A stretch of DNA of 64,000 bases from Hermatobates lingyangjiaoensis. Lineage: Eukaryota > Arthropoda > Insecta > Hemiptera > Hermatobatidae. Under the pieces are notes generated by a model. The model worked only from the letters and a program-made list of their open reading frames with translations. It was not told where the DNA came from and made no database searches. The translations under genes were made by a program, and so were the position numbers. Below are positions 11,705-22,703 of this stretch, one piece after another; the stretch's first letter is position 1, and every line of letters starts with the position of its first letter. The DNA lies in assembly GCA_026182355.1 (NCBI GenBank), contig JAPFBL010000006.1, positions 7,468,501 to 7,532,500 on the forward strand, written 5' to 3'.

Positions 11705-12855
11705 TTTATTACTTTACTATAAATCAAGTATAGTGATCGCGAAAAAATTCGATCTCGAGATTTTGACAGAATTATATGTTTTGAGGTCCCAGAAGTCGTT
11801 TTATTATGTTTTCTCGATGAGTCTATGTGTGTGTGGGTGGGTGGGTGAGTGTGTTAACATAGCTTGTTACCACGCTACGGTACAGAATCTTTGATGGATC
11901 AAGTTAATATTCTACACAAAAAAGGCTCCCATAGTGCAGATGATCCATATTGTTTGGGAAGAATTATGCATGACAGGAAAGTCACTTTTTTGCCAAAAAC
12001 CGGTTTTTATAAAACATTATTTCTTCTAAACTGATAACCCTAGAATTTTGAAATTTTGACATTATCTTTGAGATTACAAATGCAACAAACGAAAAATATA
12101 TTCAGAATTTTAAAACAACGGGAAATATTTTTTTTCAATAAAATGTAAAAATTTTGACTTATAATTCAATCTCAAAGCTTGTGAGAGCGATACAAGCCAT
12201 ACCGTTTGACGGATCAAAATGAAACTATACTTAAAAATAGAACAGAATGTAAAGGGTGAGATGAGATAATTTTTTTTAAAATTACATTCGCGGAAGGGGC
12301 GTTAAAGTACGATTTATGTTTTCAGAAAATGTTTTTTGACGCTAAACACCTCATTAAAAAATCATGATATTGTCCAAAAATGGAACAAAAAATTAGTAAT
12401 TCATAAAAAAAAATCATGAAATTTTAATTACGGGAAAGAGCAATAAATCTATAAACTGTTTGTTTATCCTAGACTAAGGGATTAACTGCTACACTTTTTT
12501 TTACATTGTTTACATTGACTTAGAATTTTTTCAGTGAATTCCCCGAAATAATCTAATGTTTAGAGGTATAATTTAAATGAAAATTGTTATATGTAAAAAA
12601 TCAACAACAACAGAGCATATGAAACGTATAATTTCTGATTCTTTTTATGGTATGATGGGTTTGTCTAATACAAATGTACTAATCAGTTTATATGTTGCAC
12701 CATTCTACAAGTTTAATATCAGATGCTGATTTTTTACGTTTATGAATAACATTATTATTAGGTAACATTGAAGTTTTTGGAATGAACTTCTTCGTCCTAT
12801 AGAAGGGTTTCTATGTTTTTGTCTAAATTCCAGTTTTTTCACTGTTCTAGTCTTA
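11705..12855 (+). repeat. Unclassified dispersed repeat, family R1, copy in gene B intron 2
   Basis: Begins near ACTTTACTAT...AAGTATAGTGATCG and contains TTCGATCTCGAGATTTTGAC, a (TG/GGGTG)n patch at about 11826-11855 and GAATTATGCATGAC. It matches 40570-41650 over about 1 kb in the same orientation, and shorter pieces match at 30225, 31290, 44820 and (inverted) 33770. No open frame or terminal repeat is evident, so its class is unknown. Confidence 0.75.
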
Positions 12856-13191
12856 TTATTACAAAATTATTATCAAAAAAATATTTTTTTACAAAATATT
12901 GTGTAAGGTCCCATAATATAATGGGAAGAACAAAAATCTTGTGTTCGGATGGTTAAAGCATTCTAGTTCTTCGTGCAGCATATTTGTTTTGTCTCTATTT
13001 TGTGTGGTTTGTTGCAAGTTGCTGAATTATCTCCAAGGCTTTGTTTACGTTTGCCTGTCTTGATTTAGTTTTCTCTTTTTATAAAAATCCTCTATATATT
13101 GATAAATAACACATCATAATGCAAACATATCTTGAGAAGAATTATCTTTCAGAATCTTTTGCTTGTTTAACAATCTAATGTTTGTTTTTAG

Positions 13192-13290
13192 GTTTTGAGC
13201 TTACTGGATAATCTTGATTTATCTCTTGAAGACACGGCAGTTTTAAATCAACTTTTGAACCCCTTGGGCGTCAGTAAACTCTTGGTTTAA
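13192..13290 (+). CDS. Gene B, exon 3: Leu-rich C-terminus
   Basis: The acceptor TTTGTTTTTAG ends at 13191, and the frame (phase 0 from exon 2) runs 32 codons to TAA at 13288-13290. The residues are Leu-rich and probably amphipathic helical (repeated LLDNLDLSLED, LNQLLNPLG). A polyadenylation signal AATAAA follows at 13417, about 130 bases after the stop, giving a coherent 3' end. Intron 2 (11069-13191) contains a 1.1-kb dispersed repeat. What the mature peptide does cannot be told from sequence. Confidence 0.65.
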   Translation, partial: VLSLLDNLDLSLEDTAVLNQLLNPLGVSKLLV

Positions 13291-13416
13291 CAAAGAGTTT
13301 GCAATAACAGAAGAAATAAACTTACATTAATCAATTGGTGATCATTATTGAGTTAAACAACATTCTTCCTGTATTGATTGGGAGTTATTTTGTGACTGGA
13401 CTTTCTCTTTATGTCA

Positions 13417-13422
13417 ATAAAA
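13417..13422 (+). terminator. Gene B polyadenylation signal
   Basis: AATAAA in a T-rich 3'UTR about 127 bases after the gene B stop; cleavage would be expected near 13435-13445. Confidence 0.55.
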
Positions 13423-13638
13423 AAACTGAGCTACTAAATTTTCAATGAAAAATTATTGTGAATATCAAGTAAATAAATCCATCACATAATATTACATCCT
13501 TTATCATTTATATCTATTATATAAATGATGTGTATAATCTTGCATATCATTCTGTCTTGAGAAGCCAGTTTAATGATTATTAAATATTGATGCAGTTTTA
13601 CTTTACTATTATTGAAGTATAGTGATTATGATACATAC

Positions 13639-13639
<1 letters not shown>

Positions 13640-13680
<41 letters not shown>
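13640..13680 (+). repeat. (TA)n tract
   Basis: About 20 TA units directly before a Penelope-like terminal segment; the family commonly abuts TA repeats. Confidence 0.9.
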
Positions 13681-13682
<2 letters not shown>

Positions 13683-13683
<1 letters not shown>

Positions 13684-13805
13684 CCAACCACAATATGAAA
13701 TGGGGAAAAGAACTAAGATCTTTCAAACTGAGGTTTGATCATTGATTGTTATTTCACAATCAATGTGAAATAACAATCAATATATAATATACATAAAGTT
13801 TATTG
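13683..13805 (-). repeat. Family P1 element end (Penelope-like) with perfect hairpin
   Basis: Contains the conserved blocks AACCACAATATGAAATGGG, AAGATCTTTCAA and GTTTGATCATTGATTG. It closes with a hairpin whose arms (GATTGTTATTTCAC and its exact inverse) flank a 7-base loop. Related copies occur at 19790, 20424, 30640, 42640, 43675 and 50610, nearly always flanked by (TA)n. Confidence 0.65.
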
Positions 13806-13850
13806 TGAAATCTTTATATATATTATATCAAGAGTTACTGTTGATTATTA

Positions 13851-13853
<3 letters not shown>

Positions 13854-13895
<42 letters not shown>

Positions 13896-13950
13896 TATAT
13901 TACATATATTATATATAGTATGTATATAATATTATATATATATATATACG
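13854..13950 (+). repeat. (TA)n and TA-rich imperfect palindrome
   Basis: Long TA run followed by ATATTATATTACATATATTA-type sequence, able to fold on itself. Confidence 0.85.
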
Positions 13951-15160
13951 AAATTAAATGTTTAGATAAATATATCATTTGTTTTTCGACTTTTTTTATT
14001 GGTGTCAGTAAAAGTGCACATGAAAACAGAAAACAAAAATATCCGAGTTTACTAGTAACTCATTCGTAACGTCTTGGTTTGAATAAACAAATGTCAGTAA
14101 AGGTTTAAAGTTGCCAATAAGTAGATGAAAGTAATTTACCTACACCATTGATTTTGTGAAACTTAGTTTTCTCGGATAAGTGGTTCTCTTAATGACTGCT
14201 TTGATAATAGCCACCACACCGCACCGTTTTTGTAACTTTCAAAAATCTACTGTCGCAAGCGACTGCTCTATTTATTTTACAAACCTTACAAGAACAATTC
14301 GCATTTTCTCTATTAGAATTACAAAATTATTGTAAATTATATTATAGATTATAAATAGACAATAATTAAAACTATTAAGCCCTCAACTCTTTTATTATTT
14401 ATCTTTGAATTGTTCTTTCTTAAAATGTTTTAAGAAATCATTATTTTAGATGGTTTGAAAATTTAATTCAAATAGAAATTAATAAAGGGTATTATTGATA
14501 CTAGGAAGGTAAAGAAAAAACATACTGGGGTAGAGGAAATTGTATTACAAAAAAATGTGTGTCCACTATATTGGGCAAATTTTCTAAATTGAAGTAAGAC
14601 AAAACAGAAAAAAACTACTACCAATATTTACGATAGATAATCTTATAAAAACAAACAATCTATCAACAAAGTTTTTATGAATACATTGTATAATTTTAAA
14701 TACAATATAGCAATATAAACTAATAATACATTTCAAGTATTAATAGTTAGAATATACAATTGTTAGAGGGTAACTCTGAAATATTCCTGTAATAATACAT
14801 TAATAGTTTGCATGTATTTTTATTTTTTGTTCTCAATACATTCAGAAGACTATTTTTCAGAGCAGACTATTTGGCGAAGTTTAACAATTCTAATTATCTT
14901 TTTACAGGCTAATATTCAACTATGGCACTTATGTGTAGAACTGTATGAGACCTAAAAACTTAATATTAATGAACATCTCTGTCTATATATCAACAAAAGA
15001 ATGAAATCCCAAATGGGACTAAGCCACTTCGAAAGAAATCGTTATTTGTCAGAGTTACAAATTGTGCAATTTTTGTTATTTGATGGTTATTGTTATATCA
15101 TAGCCGCATTTTAGCGTTAAGTAGTGCAATTTATGGCCTGACTTATATTTATGTATTCGA
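13951..15160. other. AT-rich DNA, no gene seen
   Basis: No exon with flanking splice sites and no recognised element was found. Confidence 0.4.
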
Positions 15161-15164
15161 ATTC

Positions 15165-15262
15165 TCCGAAGGAGTTCTTGAGGATTTTGGTCATTTATGA
15201 CAAGAACCCCTTCGGTGAATTTGAAATATCAGTGGTCGAGAAGCTATATCAATATATTTATG
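15165..15262 (+). repeat. Family P2 repeat end
   Basis: Carries GAGGATTTTGGTCAT and GAATTTGAAATATCAGTGG, TCGAGAAGC, shared with the tandem and inverted array at 44490-44760. It ends near a TATA-rich stretch. Probably the untranslated end of a retroelement, just upstream of the Penelope-like coding fragment at 15690. Confidence 0.5.
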
Positions 15263-15689
15263 TAGTTTTTGTAAAATAATTCTATAGTTGTAGCATGCAA
15301 TCACATATAGTCATGCAGACAAGAACAAACGTGACTGTTACTCTAAAAAAATTGAATGAAAAAAAATATATATATAACAAAATAAATAACGTTTTCCAAA
15401 CTTTATTGGAGACTATGATGATGTCAGTTATTGATAAAAGTTCAGTTTTTTGTTAATATATGAACTTATGATTTATGTATTATGTGGGCATACTACGGAT
15501 GTTATACATCCGTATAACAGTGCATCCGTACACAGAAATATAAAAAGTGAACTTTTTTAAATGCTAGTAGCCACTATAAAATATGTATTCCAGAAAAATT
15601 AAGAGCAATACGAAAAAAAAAACTAACAGTCAATACATATAATAACTATCGCAAGTGCTTCAAACAACTAAATAAACCCACTGAGGGAG

Positions 15690-16505
15690 ATGAGACAAGC
15701 AACAGAAGTCGGCAACGATATTTCTCATCAACTGTTATCAGAAGAAGATTTGGACCACCTGACCTCATGTTCCACTGGTTTTATCAAACCAACTGTTGCT
15801 CAGAAGTACCTTCATTTTAATAGTTGGCATTCCTTTCATGTAAAGAAGGCTACCTTAAGATTTCTGAGCTTCCTTCTAATGGTAGTCCTAATATGAAGTA
15901 CCTTAATGATCCTAGTTTCCATATTAACCTAATAAAAAATAAATTATTTGATACAGCTCAATTCCCTAATTTGATTATACCTTTATGTATTTGCTAATGT
16001 ACATTGTAGTTCTCAGGGATCGTAGAGTTACTGCTTTCTATATTACAGTTATTTTTCTTGAGACTTCTGAGCTAGACAATAGGATTATTATTTCTCTATT
16101 AATTTTCAACTTCCGCTTCTACTTCAACTATCTTGAAAGAGGTATTTTCCATTCGTACCATTACTCTCCCAATCTGACGTCTATTTTTCACTCATTTCAT
16201 CTCCCTGGTGTCACAATGTTATTGGTAATATGATCTTTAAGAATGCTGTCGCAGGATAGCTTGCTCTTCCTCCCGTTCATCTTTAACACTCACCCTATTC
16301 TATTCCTCATAATACCGCCTCTAGTTCTAGAACTACATTTATCGTTTGAAAGCAATCCAGTAATGTACATTTTATATAGTTTTAGTCGGTTTAGCTTCCA
16401 GAAAGCAAACTTGCTTACAAATCGCTGCAGGTCTTTTGTTAATGAACACAGCAACCTACCCATCTCCGTTGATGCTATTTACCATAAAATAAGTATTAAT
16501 TAAGC
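15690..16505 (+). pseudogene. Penelope-like retroelement, coding fragment
   Basis: In the plus strand, the frame around 15760-15890 gives KPTVAQKYLHFNSWHSFHVK, closely matching the conserved post-catalytic block of Penelope-like reverse transcriptases (KPTxTxRYLxFNSxHPxHVKK). A frame-shifted continuation near 15894-15990 reads KYLNDPSFHINLIKNKLFD, like the following family segment. A later block near 16385-16500 (RFSFQKANLLTNRC...) may be the distal GIY-YIG region, with less certainty. The upstream catalytic core is missing and stops interrupt the rest, so the copy is non-functional. Identification is from remembered motifs. Confidence 0.55.
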
Positions 16506-16509
16506 AATG

Positions 16510-18900
16510 TTACTATCCCTGATTACAACATTACAATCCCTGATTGTAATTCTGGTATTGGTTTACAGACAACCTATATAAAATAGTCATAGTTTTCTAC
16601 TATATTTCTACTATAGCCTGAGTAAATATATAAAAAAAAATTGTAAAATAAATACGTAGGCTCAAGTTAGTTGAAGTTAAAAACCATTTAACTGAGTAAA
16701 ATTTCATGGAATATTCAGCACTAAATATAATATTTCCTCGATAAATCTATAAAATATCAGAGTAATAGTTTTTATTACCATTGTTCAAACTGACTTTTAA
16801 CCTGATCACTAATTTATAACGTGGAATATGTTTTTTCCTCTTTTATCTTCTTTTCTACTTCTTCATTTCTCGCTTTTTTGTCTTCCTTCTTTTCTGTCTT
16901 TTTATTTTTTATCTTAGTTACAATTTGGTAACACTGTCTGAAACGAAGAGTTGTTGCAATGGCACCTAGAAAACATGTTCTTCTTCTTCTGACGTCATAT
17001 GTAAAATATAGGAGTGTCTTATCGGTGTTGTTCTGAATGTATTTTAATGAAATATATACAGTTATTAACATATAAAATATCTAAATTTTTGAAATTATAT
17101 TTGGTATTTTAAATCATGGATATATTTAAATTTTTAGCAACGTATATTATTAGTAGATAATGGTCCAATGGTGGCGTTTAAAGTCAAAAAGTCTTTGGTT
17201 AACTTCCAATAATTTTCCTGCAACTAAAAAAGAAAACATGTTTTTTTTTAGGAAGAACAATAAATGGTAGCTCAAGTTATTTAAATAATCAAATAAATAA
17301 TGACAAATTGAAGCAAAATTGTTTTAATTTTGTGAGATTATCAATATTTTTGAAACAATATTGCTGTGTTCAAAGATGCAATGAAACAGAAAATATACAC
17401 AAAGTGAAGAAAAATTGGAAATAAATTAAATACTTATTTACACAATTGTTTTTTAATGTTACAATTAGGCCACTGAAAATTAATTAATGCTTTTATAGAT
17501 GAAATCATCTTGTTTAATTAACATAAGTGTTACTGTGCTCGCCAAGTGTAACACTTTGTATTTACGGCAGAAGTTCATGACCCAAAAGACACGGATTAGT
17601 AACTGACCTTTGAATAATCAGACATCTATAGGTAGTCATGTAAAATTAATATATTCAGTCATCTGATTGTAATTTTAATATTTTTTAATTAAAATTAAAT
17701 CATAAATGTAATTGTACAGGCCAAACTCGCTAATTTTCTCTTTTAACTGCCTTCTGCTTACTGTTTTGGCCTTCAGAACATATATATTTCAACTTGATCA
17801 TTATTCAAACTACTGAAATCAATGTTTTATCAAATAGAATAATAAATAATCACTAACAATTGTAATTATAATTGGTTTACTTCCATATTTTTTTTTGTTT
17901 ATAAAATGCAATTTTTTAAAAAAATGTAATAAAAATTATAGTTGCAAATTTATTATTGTTCTACTAAAACTGTACTATAAATATGTGTCACTCTATCAAA
18001 CAATCATAAATATCTTCCATAATTTCTTGCTCGGTAAAAGATAATGCTGAACACAAAAATAATTTCTCCATAAGTGTGACTTCTTTTGTAGAGTGGATAG
18101 AGGTTATTGAAAATTGTTGAATAAAATCTGTTTTCAATACTACAAGTAGATTTTAAGGCATTTTTTAATGATACCTACTAGTTTTGCAAGTAAATAATGA
18201 TAAAAACAATCACATAAGTGTAATATTTTTGTCAAGGAGAGCTTTTAAGCTATTACCAGCACTTGCTTATCAACGTCTCTCTATTCTAAATATCTTTAGA
18301 TGCAAACTGTCGTCTTTGCTGTCAAAGCTTTTCGATGCAAGTCAGCAACTTCAAAGATGATTCATGAATACATAGAATACATGTAGAAGTTTTAAACTCT
18401 AAGTAATGTTCTTTTCTTTGAATCAGTGTAAAATTCAATCTTGATATAATACTCGTAAACGGTGATTTAATTGTATATAATTATATAATTGTAATGGAAG
18501 CGGAAATATATTGGCACTCATATTTTTCATAATGCTTTAAACATATTAGATAGAACTTATTAAAAATATCATACAACAAAGTTATATATTTTTTTAATAA
18601 GAGCATTATGAAAACATCATCAAAATTTGTTGATTTCACTTTTGGAATCTAAAGAATCTTTAAGTATTTTTTTTTTAAATTTAGTATCTGGTTATTAGAG
18701 GTTATCATAACCTGTAAGCAAGCAAAGACATTATCATAAGGGAGATATAATAATATTTATTATAATTTATTTTGAAGAATGAATATTTGTATTAAAATTA
18801 CTAGTTTTTGAATGACCTAATAAAACGTTTTTAAAATATGCAAATAATAGGAAAAATAAACCTTTAAACGTTAGATATTCTCACAAAGTAATTTATAATG
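16510..18900. other. AT-rich DNA, no gene assigned
   Basis: A Lys/Glu-rich minus-strand open stretch (16814-17071) ends in simple-sequence codons and lacks a start with splice support, so it is not called. The segment 16920-17000 is less AT-rich and contains TGACGTCA; its meaning is unclear. The remainder shows nothing. Confidence 0.35.
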
Positions 18901-18919
18901 GTTTACAATTTTTGTCCCT

Positions 18920-18968
18920 TTATTGTGTTTTATATAACAACCCTAGTACACCCTCTCCTAATCCCGAA
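18920..18968 (-). CDS. Gene C, exon 2: short C-terminus with overlapping poly(A) signal
   Basis: The acceptor (CTTCTTTTTGAAG) at 18969 gives a one-base start that fits the exon 1 phase. The frame adds SGLGEGVLGLLYKTQ and stops at TAA, and that TAA lies inside AATAAA (18924-18919), a polyadenylation signal overlapping the stop codon. The intron is about 175 bp. A second possible acceptor nine bases further in would give a different ending of similar length, so the exact C-terminus is less certain than exon 1. Confidence 0.5.
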
Positions 18969-19143
18969 CTTCAAAAAGAAGACATGAAGGACTTTAAGCA
19001 AAGAAAATGTTTATTGTTTTTACAATATTTTAAATATAATAATCAGGAATCAATGTTACACAAAGACAAAAGCTGAACTGAGTTAATATTTTCTCATTTG
19101 GTGATGACTTGAGTGTAATATGGTATCGTAATTGGTTACTTAC

Positions 19144-19538
19144 AAGGCGCGCCAGGCTTGAAGACTGCTGAAGATATTCCTAGGGTCTAACAAAGTGTTC
19201 GACGATGAAAAACGTCGATAAGGCAGATCATGCACATCTATGGAACTACATGCCTTTGAAACATCCAAACTTTTTGTTGAATTTTCTTTTAAAATCTGTT
19301 CCAAGTTTGTGTTGTTTGCATGAGCTAAAAACAAGTCTGAAAGGATTTCCTGATCCTCTTTATCAAATTTATTTAGTCTATTCGTAGGTTCAAGTTTGTT
19401 TTCAGGGTGATCAATCAATGCATTGTACCCATTATTAGTTGAATTAGATACTTGGATTACTTTTGTATTATTGATAACATCATAGCTGGTAGAGAATTCC
19501 AAAGTTATAGATACAAATAACCAGATCATTGCTTTCAT
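19144..19538 (-). CDS. Gene C, exon 1: secreted Asn/Ser-rich protein
   Basis: ATG at 19536-19538 starts MKAMIWLFVSITLEFSTS, a plausible signal peptide. The exon encodes 131 codons plus two bases and ends at a consensus donor, CTT|GTAAGTAA (intron from 19143). The mature part is polar, with sequons at NNT, NST, NNT and NST, an acidic central stretch (NKFDKEDQEILSDLF), one Cys (KACSS) and a basic RR pair. The expected size with exon 2 is about 147 residues. No family is recognised; composition suggests an N-glycosylated secreted protein. A single Cys means no internal disulphide, so it may pair with another chain. Confidence 0.6.
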
Positions 19539-19552
19539 ATCAACGCTTACAC

Positions 19553-19584
19553 CTGAAGCAAAACCAGTTATTAGAATAAATATA
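19553..19584 (-). promoter_or_regulatory. Gene C core promoter (TATA box plus TCAG initiator)
   Basis: On the minus strand TATATTTA occupies 19584-19577. The initiator TCAG (19556-19553) puts its A exactly 30 bases from the first T of the box. That is the textbook arthropod TATA-Inr spacing and gives a 16-base leader before the ATG at 19538. The same bases could be read as a splice acceptor (TTTTGCTTCAG), so a 5'UTR intron is the alternative. Confidence 0.55.
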
Positions 19585-19739
19585 TTCGGAAATAAGAATT
19601 TAGAATATATACATATATACTGTCGACTAGCAATGTAGGTGATAAGCTTTATAGTTTTAATGAACAGAAGAGGAAGGAATTCCAGAAACTGGAGAAATGG
19701 TGTAAGAAACAGATACAAGCAAAATATGGGGCATTATTT

Positions 19740-19960
19740 AACAATATATGTACAAGTATAAAGTTATATATATATATATATATATATATATCAATGATCA
19801 AACCACAAATGAAATGGGAAAACAAGACTAAGATCTTTCAACCGTAACAAGCAGATATATATATAATTATTAGTAAAGGTAGGAAGCAGACCTTCCTATA
19901 TATATATATATATATCAATCAAAATTAAAAAAAAAACGATCCAAACTGGACGAAATACAA
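19740..19960 (-). repeat. P1 repeat end flanked by (TA)n
   Basis: A TA run near 19762-19791 is followed by TCAATGATCAAACCACAA, GAAATGGGAAAACAAGAC and AAGATCTTTCAACCGTAAC (P1 family). A second TA run lies at 19898-19917. Confidence 0.7.
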
Positions 19961-19974
19961 CTCAAAAATGTACA

Positions 19975-20065
19975 AAAGCAACACACAGAGAAAGAGACAC
20001 ACTTACAAACTCAAATTTTTGGATGATCCGTCTTCAGGAGAAGAGAGAATCATATATATATATTG
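19975..20065 (-). repeat. Family P3 end (Penelope-like 'CTGAAGACGGATC' motif)
   Basis: The minus strand reads CTCCTGAAGACGGATCATCC, AAAATTTGAGTTTGTAAGTG, TGTCTCTTTCTCTGTGTG. Copies with the same order lie at 21230-21315, and a related sequence at 20855-20975. Such 'CTGAAGACGR ... GAAA' stretches next to (TA)n are usual at the 3' ends of Penelope-like and some LINE elements. Confidence 0.55.
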
Positions 20066-20423
20066 AAAATGATCGCAGTTTCTGCATCCACAACCTTTTT
20101 ATTAACAGATTCTAACCTCCTGGATATTTTCCTTATTGCAGTAGGTAAACTATAAATCAGGTTTGCCAATGACATTTCCAAGTAAATAGGTCAAGTGAAT
20201 GAAAGAAATTTAATAACATGGTCTAAATGTATATTCACATTATACTAATAAACCAGCTTTCAACAATCATATGTCAAACTCAGGTTTACAATTAAAATAA
20301 ATAAACTAAAGAAAGAAATTTATAAATGCTATTTGGTCTAAGTTCCATTCACAACTGAAGGCATGGATGTATGGAAGGGCGGGGGAGGGAAGAAGTGGAA
20401 TAAGTGAGAAAATATATATATAT

Positions 20424-20626
20424 ATCAATGATCAAACCACAATAAGAAATGGGAAAACAAGACTAAGATCTTTCAACCCTAACAAGCGGTCTTCGTCAGA
20501 GTCAAAAACCCAACTGAAATTGGGTTTTCAGCTCAGTTGGGTTTTTTACTGACGAAGACCGCTTGTTACGGTTGAAAGATCTTAGTCTTGTTTTCCCATT
20601 CTTATTGTGGTTTGATCATTGATTAT
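20424..20626. repeat. P1 foldback: head-to-head inverted pair
   Basis: The left arm begins AATGATCAAACCACAATAAG and runs through GGTCTTCGTCAGAGTC. The right arm is its near-perfect inverse, ending CTTATTGTGGTTTGATCATT. The arms are about 90-95 bp and meet at an AACCCAACTG/CAGTTGGGTT palindrome. A transcript would form a nearly complete hairpin. Confidence 0.85.
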
Positions 20627-20854
20627 TATTTCACGTGTTTATGTGAAATCTTTTTTTCGATATATATATTCAAAATTGCTGCAACAAACGCACGTGACTG
20701 TATAATCAAAGATAAAACTACTAAAAGTTGTATAACAAAAGGGATAGCTCTTCTTATTCTTTTAAAACTTTCTGTTGTGATTCCTTTTAAAACTATATAT
20801 ATATAATATATATACTATATATAATATATATATATATTATATTATATTGAGTTG

Positions 20855-21000
20855 ACTGCCGTCCCTCCGTCAATTCACTTCTTCTCCTGAGGACGACCGC
20901 CATTACGGTCGAAATATTGAAAAGTGAGTCTCTTGTTATGTTTCAGTCTATGTGTCACTGTTTATTTTAGGTATGATATATATATATATATATATATATA
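20855..21000 (+). repeat. P3-like end and (TA)n
   Basis: CTTCTCCTGAGGACGACCGC ... GGTCGAAATATTGAAAAGTG and GAGTCTCTTGTTATGTTTCA, then a TA run at about 20978-21001. Same design as the 19975 and 21230 copies. Confidence 0.55.
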
Positions 21001-21177
21001 TTGTATACATAAGAAACAATATTTCTTGTAAACTTTTGATTAAATATTCCTTCTATTTTTGTTTTAATAAGTTTCTTTCTTATCTTTTCTGTATACAGAC
21101 TTCGTTTTTCTGCTATTAAGATAATTTATATATAATTATAGCAAAACTGTCCTTAGTATATTATAGATAGTCTTCTT

Positions 21178-21185
21178 ATATATAT

Positions 21186-21233
<48 letters not shown>

Positions 21234-21315
21234 CAAAAACGAAGAATAGTAATACACAGAGAAATAGGCACACTAACTAACTAAAATTTTCGGGCAATCC
21301 GTCTTCAGGATAAAA
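21178..21315 (-). repeat. (TA)n plus P3 end
   Basis: About 50 bases of TA are followed by a minus-strand P3 copy (CTGAAGACGGATTGCC, ACACTAACTAACTAAAATTT on plus). Confidence 0.7.
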
Positions 21316-22028
21316 AAGAGTGGGAGACCAAGCACGTCGGAAACGCAACGGCAGATGCCACAAGAACAGAATTAGGTCTTTTGCAAGTTCACAAATTAGC
21401 AAAGGTAAAAAAAGAAACTTAATAAAAAAAATAGGATAAATGAAACATATATATGTATACATCAAAATAAAACTATTTTACTTCTTAGAACAATCCAATT
21501 TCTTATCGATGAAAGGGACTATATCTGAAATTTCATAAAAGCTGGCTTTTAAAGGTTATCTAATTAGAACAAAAATGAAAAAAGCAATTGTTAAAATTGT
21601 TACATTTCATTGTCATCTCCAGTAAATGTAATCATTTAATTTATTTAGTTTTCTTAAAATAGCAGTTATTTTGTCATACTCGTATTAAACACTAACTTCA
21701 AACAAATATAAACTTATTCATATCTTTATGCAGAATAACAAGTAAGAGAAATAAACGATTGAGCAACAGTCAAGCAGGCACGTTTTATACCGTAGATATT
21801 TTCAATGGTCTAATTTTCTTTCAAACTTCGAAAGAATGATTCATTTCCTGATTTTTCAATAGTTGAACTGTTTTTTACTAAACAATTGTTATATTTATAT
21901 TATTATATATTTATGAAAAAAAATTTCATAATATATATATATAATTTAATAATATAACAAGCTTTTGATAGAATAGATGTAATGTATATATATGTATATA
22001 TATTAGTATAAGTTGGCAGTAAATCTTC
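21316..22028. other. AT-rich DNA and 3' flank of gene D
   Basis: No exon recognised. The minus-strand 3' flank of gene D (below 22029) is TA-rich with no clear AATAAA within the first 100 bases. Confidence 0.4.
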
Positions 22029-22198
22029 TTAGAGGTATATTTTGTTGAAATGTACCGCAGCTTCGGCATTTACGACTTTCAAACTAAGCTGTTCCAGTCC
22101 CCTGATAGTCTTACGAATAGAAGGTAGGTGGTAATTCCCAAATAAGTTGTCCAAAAGACATTGAAACACTTTAATAAATATCAACAGTTTTAATACAA
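22029..22198 (-). CDS. Gene D, exon 3: C-terminal helical segment
   Basis: The strong acceptor TTAGTCTTTCAG precedes 22198. The frame continues from exon 2 (phase 1) for 55 residues to TAA at 22029-22031. It contains a hydrophobic stretch (VVLKLLIFIKVFQCLLDNLF) with a Cys, then a basic/charged helix-like part (SIRKTIRGLEQLSLKVVNAE). Because an N-terminal signal peptide is already present, the hydrophobic stretch could be a buried amphipathic helix or a membrane anchor. Function not recognised. Confidence 0.55.
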
Positions 22199-22385
22199 CT
22201 GAAAGACTAACATCACAGGTAAAGAATTTAACATACGTTACTATCCATAAACACAAGCTTTCGAATATGCAATATTTTATATAAATTTGTGTATAAATAG
22301 ATATAATTTGATCGATAATAGAAATTAATTTTGTTTTGCATGTTAAAAACAGAATCTAAGTTTATATGTTTTTTAAGTAATCTAC

Positions 22386-22434
22386 CTTCAATGTTCTCGG
22401 CGGATGATAAACGATAGAGAGTTCCAAGTTTTTT
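22386..22434 (-). CDS. Gene D, exon 2 (49-base exon after a very short intron)
   Basis: The acceptor GCTGAG at 22435 and donor GAAG|GTAGAT at 22385 bound 16 codons plus one base (KKLGTLYRLSSAENIE). The preceding intron would be 45 bp. An alternative in-frame acceptor (CCATTTAG) 18 bases earlier would add six residues but leave a 27-bp intron, probably too short to splice. The exon is in frame on both sides and ends one base into a codon, matching exon 3. Confidence 0.5.
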
Positions 22435-22479
22435 CTCAGCAAAATGTTTTTTCTAAATGGAAACATAAGTAGATCTTAC

Positions 22480-22656
22480 CTTGGTCTTAAGCTGAATGCC
22501 TCTGCTGACTATTCCAAAAGGAATGGAGAAATCTTTGGGGTTCAAGAACCAATCACTCTTGAACGTGCTTTTATAGAAAATTATACTATCGCGGCTTCTC
22601 CCTATCACTCTGGAAACAAAAATGGAACAGAGTATCGTCGAAGATACAACTACCAT
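22480..22656 (-). CDS. Gene D, exon 1: signal peptide and N-terminal half
   Basis: ATG at 22654-22656 opens MVVVSSTILCSIFVSRVIG, a convincing signal peptide. 40 basic and aromatic residues follow (YKSTFKSDWFLNPKDFSIPF). A consensus donor AAG|GTAAGA at 22479 closes exactly 59 codons (phase 0). The intron must be removed, because its unspliced frame stops within nine codons. With exons 2 and 3 the precursor is about 131 residues. It has no recognised domain; the likely fold is helical with few Cys. Confidence 0.6.
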
Positions 22657-22703
22657 TGCTTTACCAGACAATCAGCAAATCACAATCAATTTAATGCCTT
22701 AAA

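Noticed and set aside
16814..17071. Lys/Glu-rich minus-strand frame
   Set aside because: The charged tail comes from a CTT/TTC-rich simple tract; there is no signal, domain or splice support.
20600..21470. Host genes in open frames between P1/P3 repeats
   Set aside because: All frames here are assembled from repeat ends and TA tracts; none has start, splice and composition support together.
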